Below, piece by piece: positions 55,201 to 64,000 of a DNA stretch of 64,000 nucleotides. The first letter of the stretch is position 1, and the number at the start of each line of letters is the position of its first letter. Source of the stretch: Dryococelus australis (Eukaryota; Arthropoda; Insecta; Phasmatodea; Phasmatidae); contig CM056994.1 of assembly GCA_029891345.1 (NCBI GenBank), forward strand, positions 61,039,251 to 61,103,250. The letters are read 5' to 3'. A program made the translations under genes and the position numbers. The notes under the pieces are model-generated. The model was given only the letters and a program-made list of their open reading frames with translations. It was not told the DNA's origin and ran no database searches.

Positions 55201-56261
55201 CTAAGCATCCATGACTAGTGTGGTGTATGAAGGCAGTTACGGTGAGCACACAACTCTTTCAGCTCATACAGCAAGAACAATGCAGGTCGGTGTAGCGGAA
55301 TGTGGTGGGGGAAGAACGCAATGAACTGCACACAGCACATGCAGTCCAATGTTGCTTTCAGTCTTTTGATAATGCCTATCTTTCCGGGACAGAAGCCTAC
55401 CTCTTTTGGACAGAGGTGAGGCTCTGTAACCTGTCCTCGCATTCACTAGCTTCAGATTACAGCAGGCATGTGAAAACGAGTGACCGCAGAATGCCTACCT
55501 CCCAGGCACATGGAACTATTTTCCAACGATGCCTGGCATCTCAATGGAGCTTCAATGGACATCCACTCTCAGAGAAAAGTTGTTCCCCATTACATTATCT
55601 ATCGCCCCTAGAATAAGTTTGTTGCAATGATCTTGTGACAATATGTATAACAGCAGGTACCGACATTGTTTCGATCAGTTCCTCATCGACCATCAAGAAT
55701 GAGTTACAATACATCGAAATTCGATCAGAGTAGCCACAAGCTGCATCTTGACAGAAGCAAAGATGTGGCGTACGAAACACCTCTTGCCCTGTCTCATACC
55801 AAGAAACAATGATACTTGTGATGCTGGTAGAAGCATAATTCGGAATGTTGGCAAACCTGAACGATCTGAAAATGCTGCCACTGAACATTTTGCTCTCGAA
55901 ATCGGTAATGGCATTATCTCGGAACCTCAAATAGTGTTGTCTAAACAAAACCAATTCTTTGAACTTACTTGTCTGAACTTGGAGCGAAGATGGATCACAT
56001 AAAGACAGAAATAGTTAGCAAATTGTGATAGTCATAGACATGCATGTGGCGAGTGTTCAAATGCAAATTACCGACAGACTGAATGTGCAATCAGCAAAAA
56101 ACGAAAAGTCTCTAAAAGGGCTGAAAGATTAAATAGAGCATACATTCACTACTACGACTACTGGTCGCTTTGCAAAGGGTCAGAAATTACTCGCACACCA
56201 ACTATAATATTTACATTTTTGAAGAACCAAAGGCATGAGGCTACATATGATAATTCGGTTG
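55201..56261. other. Polinton-2 unassigned region upstream of integrase
   Basis: Contains long open frames on both strands (for example 55595-55954 minus and 55302-55616 plus) with no family signal. IKNELQYIEIRSE in a plus frame near 55690 could be capsid-related but is too short to call. The last part may hold the integrase N terminus. Confidence 0.4.
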
Positions 56262-57115
56262 GGACTTGCCTATGAACTGCATGCAGGCGCAACATGCAAC
56301 TCCATCATCACAAGGTCTGGTTTTTGGGATGAACGACCTGTTTCAAGCCAACCTTGTCAACATGACACTGTACACTCGAGTCAACAAGGGCTACAAATGC
56401 ATGTTGAGAGTCATCGGCGCACATAGCAAATTCGCCCAGGCCAGACCGGTCTAGTCGAAAAATGTATGCAATGTCACAGAGGCCATGATGGATGTATTTA
56501 GCGAAAGCCGCACCTCAACTAATCTGATAACCGACCAGAGCAAGAAATTCTACAATGTGAAACTGATGAAGAAATATAACATAAACCATTAGTCTACCTA
56601 CAGAAATCTCAAAACATCTATCGTCGAGAGTTTCAACAGCACTCTGAAGGACAAGATGTGGAGGCATTACGTTGCGATAGCAACTACAGGTGTTTGGAGT
56701 TAATGCCGAAACTCGTGTGCATGTACAATTCTACCACTCATTCTATCATTCGCATCAAGCCTGAAGACGCCAAGGACGACTCGCTGCTTCGAATAGTGTA
56801 CTCCGGCCCGAAGAGGGAGGAACAACGCAAGCCTAAATCCAAGGTCAGTGACCTGGTTCACATCTCTATATATAAAGGCATCTTCGAGAAAATGTTTACA
56901 GTCAATTAAGATTCCCAAACTCTTTTGTTTGCGACATGTATGAAACTACACACAGAGGACCCACTATTTCGAAGATCTGATCAACACACCCATTCATGGT
57001 AGTTTCTACACCGAGGAAATCCAGCCGACGAAGATTCCTGTTGTGTATTTGGTCTAGAAGATGCTGAAACGATGTAACAGAAGTGCGTATATCAAGTGGT
57101 GAGGATTGTCTGCCT
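56262..57115 (+). pseudogene. Polinton-2 integrase with chromodomain
   Basis: GMNDLFQANLVNMTLYTRVN has Asn where the first catalytic Asp belongs (QADLV). Then KGYKCMLRVIGAHSKFAQAR, NLITDQSKKFYNVKLMKKYN (second Asp), STYRNLKTSIVESFNSTLKD with KMW (Glu helix), YNSTTHSIIRIKPEDA, KSKVSDLVHISIYKGIFEKM, DLINTPIHGSFYTEEIQPTK, and the chromodomain trace VVYLV.KMLKRCNRSAYIKW. Sequence differs strongly from the integrase at 19780-20696 yet the architecture is the same. It ends about 195 bases before the right terminal repeat, a common Polinton arrangement. Confidence 0.85.
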
Positions 57116-57309
57116 GCTATAGTTGTTGGATCACTGTAGCAGACATTGAGAGGTGAACTCACCATGGAAGAGGACTATATAAATATGTAACTTTTATTCA
57201 GTGGATTATTTGTTTACCCATTTTGCTGTAAGGGATTTTTTAAATTAAACTAATATCAAATACATGTTTTAATTATTTTAAAAAAACCTCTTGTGGAAAA
57301 ATAACTGCT

Positions 57310-58538
57310 TTTTGCAAGATTGAATCTAAAAAAAAATCAAATTAAATAATATCACCAAAATAGGAGATATTAATTATATCCAACAAGTTTGAGGGCTTCA
57401 TTATCAAAAGTTTTGCAAGTGAATGACATTGGAGTTCTCTGGTGATAGATGCTAAAACATGAATAACCAGCACACTCTCATGTCTAATACTGACACAATC
57501 TTGTTATTATTCAACACACATTATGATTGATTGATGTGGGTGGAGGGATTGTTTGTTATGTAAAATCTATGATTAATTGGTGCGGGAGCAGCGGTCAGTA
57601 GATTGACCGATTATATAGGCAATGAAATATAGAGGTGAGGTGGAGGCTCTCCGAGTAAAGAGCAAATAAAAATTGGTGGGCGTCAGTCGTCTGCTGGTCA
57701 CCATGTTGAGAGGAGGTTGTGTGCTTCACCATTTGTACATGAGTCGAGCGCTGAAGTGGGTGAAGTGATAGCAACAAACACTAAATGTAAGTTTTTAACA
57801 ATAATTTTTTAACAAATTTAATATTTCAATAATGTTATCTGGATTTCTTTCAATGTCTATTCAATTGTTTTATATAAATGCATACTTTCAATTCTGTAAG
57901 AACATTTAATATTTTCCCTGAATTTTTCACAATTGGTAGGGTGGGGTGTTATTGGGAGTAAGGGCTGGGGATTGAGAGGGGAGAGTTGAGTGAGTGAATG
58001 AAGAGATTTGGGATGCTCTTAACATCGAGGGCTTGAAAGCCAATGAGGGTGATTGAAGTGAGTATGGAGCAGTGCTGGAATGAAGGGGTGTGGGTAACAG
58101 GAGATCCCTGAGAAAACATGTAGACCAGGGGAGGGTTGAGGGGTGATGGTTATGAGGGGGTGCAGGGTGATGTTTGGGGGAGGAGGCTATGTCTGCTGAT
58201 CTGCTTGATCCACTGGACCTGGCTCAAAACCTCTAGTTAGGTTTTCCTGCTCTGAGGATTATGTGATTCATTCAGCTTGCTGCTCTGAGGATTTTTTGTC
58301 TCTCGCATCAATATGCCTCGACTCTGCTTTGCCCATTAGACGACTTAATCAGGACATTGTCCATTTTTTTTAATTTGTGGGTAAAAGTAGATTTTTTGGC
58401 AAAATCATTAATATCTTAAGTGTTTTTTGAGTAAAATTGGTCATTTTGTTTCTAATATAGCCGTCCAGACTGTGAAGTCAACCTAGTTGGGAACGAATCC
58501 TCAGCCAGTTGCTGTAGTACCAAACTCCCCATAATACT
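57310..58538 (-). repeat. Polinton-2 right terminal inverted repeat
   Basis: Reverse complement of 35373-36560. Contains an extra SINE (57983-58128) that the left arm lacks. Tip reads AGTATTATGGGGAG on the minus strand; AG is the usual first dinucleotide of Polinton termini. Confidence 0.85.
57983..58128 (-). repeat. SINE body inserted in Polinton-2 right terminus
   Basis: Minus strand: CATGTTTTCTCAGGGATCTC, CATTCCAGCACTGCTCCATA, CAATCACCCTCATTGGC, TTAAGAGCATCCCAAATCTC. No tRNA-like head. Confidence 0.78.
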
Positions 58539-58934
58539 ACTACTATTGACAAAATTTAATTATAGCGTAAAGCACATAAGGGAGATCGATAATGGAGTTG
58601 CGGATTTTTAATACTGCGTGCCTGATGACAAATTTATTGTAACTAGTGAGCCCCAGGTGATAATAGTTAAAGGGATCATGCAACAGGATCAAGCCTCCAT
58701 TTTACAGTATTTTCTCCAAGCTTACTTGAAGTTGCAAGAACATCAGGGGGCCAATCGCAATTGGCAGAAGATTAAAGTAAATATTTCGGCAGGAAACAGA
58801 AATAATTCTGAAATATGTAAATTTTTAATTTGATTTTTTGATCCAAAATATCAGGTATTTAGTATTTTCGTACAGAAGGTGTTAAGAGTGCCAGTTTTTC
58901 AATATTATCTCATTATATTGTGATTATTTAGGGT
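58539..58934. other. Spacer with one open frame
   Basis: A 71-codon plus frame at 58618-58833 (QQDQASILQYFLQAYLKLQE) has no assigned family. It lies before the integrase remnant below and could be part of the same retroelement. Confidence 0.4.
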
Positions 58935-59850
58935 AAAACAAGATGGTAACACGAATTAGAGCAGTATTTAATTGGCCTGGGATGACCAGAGACAGCGAGG
59001 CATTGGTAAAAGGGTGTGAAGAATGTCAAAAGGTGAAATCTATAAATAACTATGCATTTATAGTACAAAGATCACTCAGTTTCCTTGGGAGTGTGTCTAT
59101 TTAGATGCTTTTGGACCTCTTCCCCGGACAAAGGCTGGTTTTACTTCTGTGTTGATAGCTGTTGATGGTTTTAATAAATTCATTTTTCTTTTTCCACTGC
59201 CTTCAATTGAAATCAGTAGAAATTCGTATGGTTCTGGGACAGATATATTCCTCATATATTTAACTCCTCTATTTCTTGTGAAAAAATAATTTAATTTACT
59301 ACACATCAATTGAAATGAAAAATTTAGTATCCTATAAGTACAAAGATTATATGGACTATTTACTCCCTATTATCCCAAGGCAAACTCCTTAGAATGCTAC
59401 AACAATAACCTTAAGGCAATTTTAAGAGCATTTTAGACAGGCCCTCATAAAGAGTGGTATACAGTGTTATATCAATTGTCTTTTGCTTTCAATAATGTGG
59501 CTAATGATTCCACGAAACATGTTTCTGCTGAAATTTTTCTTGGCCAAAGTTTGTTTCATCCATTAATACATGCATGGGGTTTACATGAGTTTTGCTAAGA
59601 GGCTGTGGACAAAAAAGATCTTGATGAGGTTTTGGAGGATGCTGGGAAGAATTTTCAGATGTACCATACCATCATTGTTTAGTATATAGTCATAATAAGA
59701 ACGCTGGGACAGTTACTTTTTATGTCGATGATAAGATATTATTAGAAGCTCATTATCTTATCTCAAGGACAGCTCAATTTAGTGCTAAATTGGCCCCAAA
59801 ATAATTGGGCCCTTTCATAATTAAGTGGTTTTTGTTTTTGACACCAGTGA
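58935..59850 (+). pseudogene. Ty3/gypsy-type integrase remnant
   Basis: Plus strand: RIRAVFNWPGMTRDSEALVK and GCEECQKVK form the end of the HHCC zinc finger. Then in another frame YLDAFGPLPRTKAGFTSVLI and AVDGFNKFIFLFPLPS (first Asp). After a gap, TPYYPKANSLECYNNNLKAI (Glu helix), KEWYTVLYQLSFAFNNVAND and EIFLGQSLFHPL. Near 59770, RTAQFSAKLAPK and GPF, the GPY/F-type module. Not Polinton-type: no chromodomain, and the FWPLP/GPLPR form is retroviral. Different strand and sequence from the gypsy at 30-35 kb, so a separate insertion. Confidence 0.7.
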
Positions 59851-59935
59851 CAGTGTTGTTCAAAGATGAATATATGTATATAACACTGTCCAACTTTATT
59901 TGATCAAACTTAATGGAAGAAGTTTGATGGAAAAA

Positions 59936-60123
59936 TTTGACAGTGTGACAGGGGCTTTTCGATCAGAATGGTTCTTGCAGGAGAAATATGAAATTCGTTG
60001 TTGTGCAGGAAGGTCGAGTGTTGCTGAAAATATGGCATTGGGAATACACACGACTGTTGAGAAATTAATAGTTCTGAACTATGCCAGTCAAGAAGTTACT
60101 TAAACCCCTGTCACAGTGTCAAA
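59936..60123. mobile_element. Small palindromic element (MITE-like), 188 bp
   Basis: TTTGACAGTGTGACAGGGGC at the left is nearly the complement of AACCCCTGTCACAGTGTCAAA at the right. Interior has one open frame with no family. Could be a MITE or two chance-paired copies of a short motif. Confidence 0.5.
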
Positions 60124-60125
60124 CG

Positions 60126-61059
60126 TCTGCCTTCAACTATATTTGACAATAGAATTTGAAGACAAAATATGATCATCATATTTTCCTTCCAACACATGTT
60201 ATCAAATAATCTTGAATGTGTTTGAAAATGTGTCACACTCTAAAATATTTTTACTGGGAGAATTCCTGTGAACACCAGTGTCCACGAGTGTTGCTCTTAC
60301 TGTTTGTACCACTGCAGTCAGCTAGTCCATCTAATGCACATCAGGGCGACTAGAACCACACAGAGTACGACAATGTCAGTCGGTGAGAACGGCAAGTTTC
60401 ACATCCTCATTGACATGTTTCACATAACTCCAAATGACCGTCTTACCTAATGTATTCCAAGAGGTAACTCTTGGGGGAAATTAGCAAACTGTCCGGAATG
60501 GTGTCCCCATGAAGCCACAGCCATTAGTGCACCAGAAATTGTAGGGAGTGTCAGATCTGCTCGCCCCGCGACACCCAAAGCCTCTTCAATGTGCACAACA
60601 TCGACAGACCTGGTGGCATTCTTCGAAGTGCCACATGATCCCAAGTGGCATCAAATAAATGGGAATAGCATTGCAGTAGAATACCCAGTGCAATTTACAC
60701 GTGAAAGTGTAGCATCAGTGTGTTTTCTTTGTTGGTAGCGAAAACGGTGCAACACTTGGTACACGCTTGTGCTAAGAGGTTCGTTCATCAATATAGACGT
60801 AAAATGGCGACCATTTTGTCGGAATAACCGGAAGTGAAATCCCATGCAACAACTTTTAAGCAGAAGTGCCATGCACTCCACAAATCACCTCTATTCCGAC
60901 GATCTTGGAAATTTTCAATAATGTGTTAAATGTTATGGTGATTTCATATTTCTAATTCAGCAGACTACCTAAAAAGGCTAAGTTTCTTTAATTATTATTT
61001 ATAATGGGGTGACACTCCCCATCAAAATAACTACTTTAAACACAAAAGTACTTGTTAAA
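60126..61059. other. Spacer, no gene seen
   Basis: Frames at 60268-60450 (plus) and 60447-60881 (minus) are open but show no family motif. Confidence 0.5.
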
Positions 61060-61790
61060 TAACAGGGGTGTCATCAACATGTTCCACGTAATCAATGTTA
61101 ATTTAGTGCAGTGTTAAAATTATATGTTCTCAGTGCTTCATTCCATTTCACAGTGCAGCATTTGACGTCGGCTCACACACTTGGTGCGTAAGCCGACACC
61201 ATTTCTCCACTTCGACTTGAGCACTCGAACGGGTCAGTAGCACCATGAGTTTGCTCTGAGCAATCACCCTCGGCACCTTCATGTAGGCTCAATAATTGTT
61301 TAATTCTGCAATGGATGTAACTAACTGGAACCTTTTTGTTTTATGTGCCAAGAGTAGTCCTGCTACTCCCTCACTTCATGAGGGCATAACTTATCATGTA
61401 AATCCATACACAACTCCAGTTGTCTTTCTTCCGCATATGGCCATTGGCGGGCCACAAGTGCCGAGTCTGCTTCATTCAGAGAATAGTATCCTCATTATGT
61501 AACCATTTAAATGACGTAAAATATATCCACTTGATCCATGAGTATTTATTCGTTGTCCCTCAGGATGTTTAGGGCCCTACACCCTTTTGTAGCATACCCA
61601 GGTACACATGCATATATTTTTAGCATGTGGGAAGGCTAAACAGCCTCTTAAGTGTAAGAGTCAATGTAATCAAGGTGTACGAGATGGCCTTAAACAGTCT
61701 TGTGACAAGTAACAAAGTGTCGTGTGGTATGTGCTGTTAAGTTTGCAAGTAACAGCAATCAACCAGCAATCAATAGGGCTTCAGGGCTCC
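61060..61790 (+). repeat. Unnamed dispersed repeat, copy 3
   Basis: Most diverged copy: ordered matches to copy 2 include GTGCGTAAGCCGACACC-like, GGCACCTTCATG...CTCAATAATTGTTTAATTCT, GATGTAACTAACTGGAACCT, and GGGCCCTACACCCTTTTGTA. Same strand as copies 1 and 2. Confidence 0.45.
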
Positions 61791-63579
61791 TCTGGGCCAT
61801 CGACCAGTGACCCTCATTACTATCTCACTGTGAGCTATGGCACTGGCAAATTTTAGTAGCTCTGCCCCCTGCCTGAAGTAATAGGTGGGCCAGACTACAA
61901 CATCTACAACCCTGGATCTTTACCACATTGTTAGAATGTAATTTGAATTATTACTTCTTAAATCATTTAATGGCGAGGTATTGCTTTTGTTTTTTTCATG
62001 CAGTCCATTACAGGAAGAAATGCAAGGAATGTAGTTTTTTTTTTTTTTTAATTTATTTTGCTGCCTAGCGGGGTATCGGCGCTGTTAAAACCAAATGCAG
62101 GTATGCCGATTTGCTGTTAGTGGGGTGGTCACAGGGTCTCGAACGTGAGTTATAATATTCGGTGAGTGCCAGCTAACTAACAAGGACGATCCGTTCGAGT
62201 TAACACGAGACTCTTGAGGTGGGCCATGGTCAAAAAGCCTGGCTAAATGACCCTGTGTCCCCTGGCGTCTGAATACGGAGATGTTACATGACTGCTGTAG
62301 ACTTTTATCAATTGCAAAAATAAATACTGGAACTGGGATATTGTGGCTCCCCAACATGCCTTTCATACATTGCAATACACTTCCAAGAGAAATACACATT
62401 GAACACTCATAGAAATACATTATGGTAAACACGTGGCAGGTATTGGGCGGAAACAAAGGTCTGTCGACCTAAAATCTCCTCAGCGAGCGAGAATAATTGT
62501 AGACTGACGCATCAGTTCAATAAAACTGTAATTATTCAAGACTCATGATGAGATGGTACAAGGTTGAAACAGATGGGCATGCGGCACAAAGCCCCACGCT
62601 GGATGATGCTGCAAAATGGTGTAGGCGCTGTTAAAGAAAAATTATAAGTACTAGTTATACTGGAGGTACCCTGAGTTGTCTCCAGATGGTAAAATACTGG
62701 GAAGTGCATAAAGGGAAATAAAAATGTTCCAGTGTAATTAAAGTGTATTGTAATTAGTTAATCATTGCAAAAGTTGCTTCACCTCCGAGCAGCGAGACAC
62801 TCGACCTGCCTATATGCCCGTCAAACCATCACTAACGAGGGTGGCATGGCATGGCGAAGCCTCATTAGTGACACCATGCTAGAACAGAATATCCCTTGCA
62901 AAAAATTAATGTGGATGATATGAGAGATAACACTTGATGATACATACATAAAATTGCTGGTATGCAATACTCTTGAAAACAAAATAAACAAAACATATAA
63001 CATTTTAGTTTACTTGAGTTTTATATACAAAATAACTTTTGTGAAATAAGTCTCTCTGTTCCCTAAAAGAAAGAAAGACACACAAACACACTGGAAATTA
63101 AAAAAGGAACATATTGAATTAATTTGGTACACTCTACAAATTAATATTCAACTTCTGAAAAATACAATAAAATAATTTTTGTCATGCGCTGTCCGAAGTG
63201 CGCACATTGCACTGCAAACATCAACAATACATTTTTAGAGATTTAATCAATTGTTTTATAAAAAGGGCTCACTGCAAGTCTAGGACTTCCCTTAATTTTG
63301 TGTGTACGATGCACTAAATACTTTTGCAAAATATTGTCGGATGACTGAGATCCACCTGCCCTTGTCGTCGCTATTTGGCACTGTAACAGCTATGTGGATT
63401 TAATTAGGAGTCGCGGTCAGCATCACTTTACTAAATTGAAATTTTATTTAACAGAAGTGTAACTCCAGAATGAAATTTAATGTCTCTGAGTTCGTAATAT
63501 TCGGTGCAATGTTCCCTTAAAAAAGTATTCATACCCAGAAAGATTCTACTTTCTTCACAATCTTCTTCGTGTCCAGTAA
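61791..63579. other. Spacer with one 123-codon unassigned frame
   Basis: A minus frame at 62085-62456 is open for 123 codons (VLQCMKGMLGSHNIPVPVFI) but I see no family, and it crosses repeat-like sequence. GGCGCTGTTAAA occurs at both 62069 and 62625 in the same orientation, hinting at an old repeat. The rest is AT-rich. Confidence 0.4.
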
Positions 63580-63960
63580 TAATGGTTCGTTATTTTAGTT
63601 TCTTGACGTCCACTTTTGCCGTGCACGATTCTGATTGGCGGATGCACAGTTGCACCATCTTGGTTCGAAATTCGATCCTAGATCGGATATAGGTTTGTTC
63701 GGGTGACCTGAGCTTTCTACTACTTCTGCTCATTTCCTGCTCTTTTCTTGCTCCTTTTCATTTTGAGCATTCGTTTGACCGGAAGTGTTTTTTTTTTTTT
63801 TTTTTTTGGATGGCTGTTCGGGCATCAGAAGCACTGCTTCTTTTCTCACAAAGAGCAGGAACTTTCTGCTCTTGCTGTCGAGGAAGAGCAGAGGAGCAGT
63901 GAGATCGAGAGAAAATAAAGGCGCCAAATTGGAGTGTTTATAGTATAGACAACGAGATAG
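63580..63960. promoter_or_regulatory. Possible host promoter at window end
   Basis: Within 60 bases: a GACGTC core at 63605-63610, an inverted CCAAT box (GATTGGCGG) at 63633-63641, and CACCATCTTGG (YY1-like on the minus strand) at 63653-63663. Local GC and CpG are higher than in the surrounding spacer. A 20-T run lies at 63788-63807 and GGCGCCAAATTGG at 63920-63932. Site matches are by eye; the transcribed gene would lie mostly outside the window or in the minus direction. Confidence 0.3.
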
Positions 63961-64000
63961 TGCTAGTTTTGCTTCGAAATATTTTCTGTCACGTTTATTT

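Larger units (their letters stand above)
35373..58538. mobile_element. Putative second Polinton/Maverick, Polinton-2, 23 kb with nested insertions
   Basis: About 1.2 kb inverted repeats at 35373-36560 and 57310-58538 bracket Polinton-type genes: integrase with chromodomain (56262-57115), packaging ATPase (53394-54110), PLA2 plus GLYLRPY minor-capsid protein (52765-53335, minus) and a penton-like fragment (about 45400-45620, minus). Removing the 6.05 kb BEL element and the satellite leaves 11 kb or less, too short for a full Polinton; no polymerase was found. Long termini with the integrase next to the right one fit the group. The link between these genes and these termini is inferred from position; no duplication flanks the ends. 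Confidence 0.65.

Noticed and set aside
55595-55954. 119-codon minus-strand frame upstream of Polinton-2 integrase
   Set aside because: No recognisable family; a capsid-like hint (YIEIR) in an opposite frame was too short to support a call.
62085-62456. 123-codon minus-strand frame
   Set aside because: No family motif, no splice or promoter context, unremarkable composition; not called as a gene.

Overview
The window reads as intergenic, transposon-dominated DNA from an arthropod, most likely an insect. The basis is AT-rich sequence, many long TA/CA/GA microsatellites, tRNA-derived SINEs, and element families that are common in insect genomes: Polinton/Maverick with DUF8207 and phospholipase A2-like genes, BEL/Pao, Ty3/gypsy, PIF/Harbinger, hAT and Tc1/mariner. 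I see no complete host gene. Almost every coding trace belongs to a mobile element, and nearly all carry stops and frameshifts. The species call is inference.

Layout. 0-4.7 kb: a SINE, then a 4.2 kb Harbinger transposon (511-4685) with inverted termini and a TTA target duplication. It carries a two-exon MADF gene and a broken DDE transposase. 4.7-12.3 kb: spacer with a roughly 200 bp inverted repeat pair, an 814 bp MITE, and four copies of a MITE family with ends like GGCTGTTCACGGTAAAGTGAGC. 12.5-14.55 kb: a CA microsatellite, then three head-to-tail copies of a 670-680 bp unit. Each holds a small tandem array of a motif that, on the minus strand, is a tRNA 5' half with a consensus pol III A box. 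The third copy is cut by Polinton-1.

Polinton-1 (14548-28775, 14.2 kb, about 340 bp inverted termini) has most of a Polinton gene set. In order: double-jelly-roll capsid-like protein (-), DUF8207 protein (+), parvovirus-type phospholipase A2 domain (+), small hydrophobic virion-type protein (+), adenain-like protease (+), a fibre-like protein with an internal repeat (+), two small ORFs (+), integrase with chromodomain (+), a hairpin and a tRNA-like element, packaging ATPase (-), penton-like minor capsid (+), protein-primed DNA polymerase B (-), a SAP/Rho-N-like ORF (-), a zinc-ribbon ORF (-) and an unknown ORF (+). The small PLA2 ORF and the protease core look intact; most others are broken.

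28.8-35.1 kb: MITE, SINE, then a 5'-truncated Ty3/gypsy element (minus strand, 3' LTR 30256-30490). Its pol is split by a 1548 bp non-autonomous hAT element flanked by an 8 bp target duplication. 35.37-58.54 kb: about 1.2 kb inverted repeats bracket 23 kb. Inside are Polinton-type integrase, ATPase, PLA2/minor-capsid and a penton-like fragment, so I read this as a second, older Polinton. It is invaded by a 6.05 kb BEL/Pao retrotransposon (45863-51911, LTRs and CAAG(G) duplication), a degenerate Tc1/mariner transposase, copies of an unnamed 0.7-1 kb repeat, and a 6 kb degenerate satellite (37.1-43.2 kb) in two opposed arms. 58.5-64 kb: a gypsy-type integrase remnant, a short palindromic element, a third copy of the unnamed repeat, unassigned spacer, and a possible host promoter at the very end.

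The insertion order can be partly read. Gypsy predates the hAT; Polinton-2 and the unnamed repeat predate BEL; the 680 bp array predates Polinton-1; Polinton-2 termini predate the SINEs inside them.
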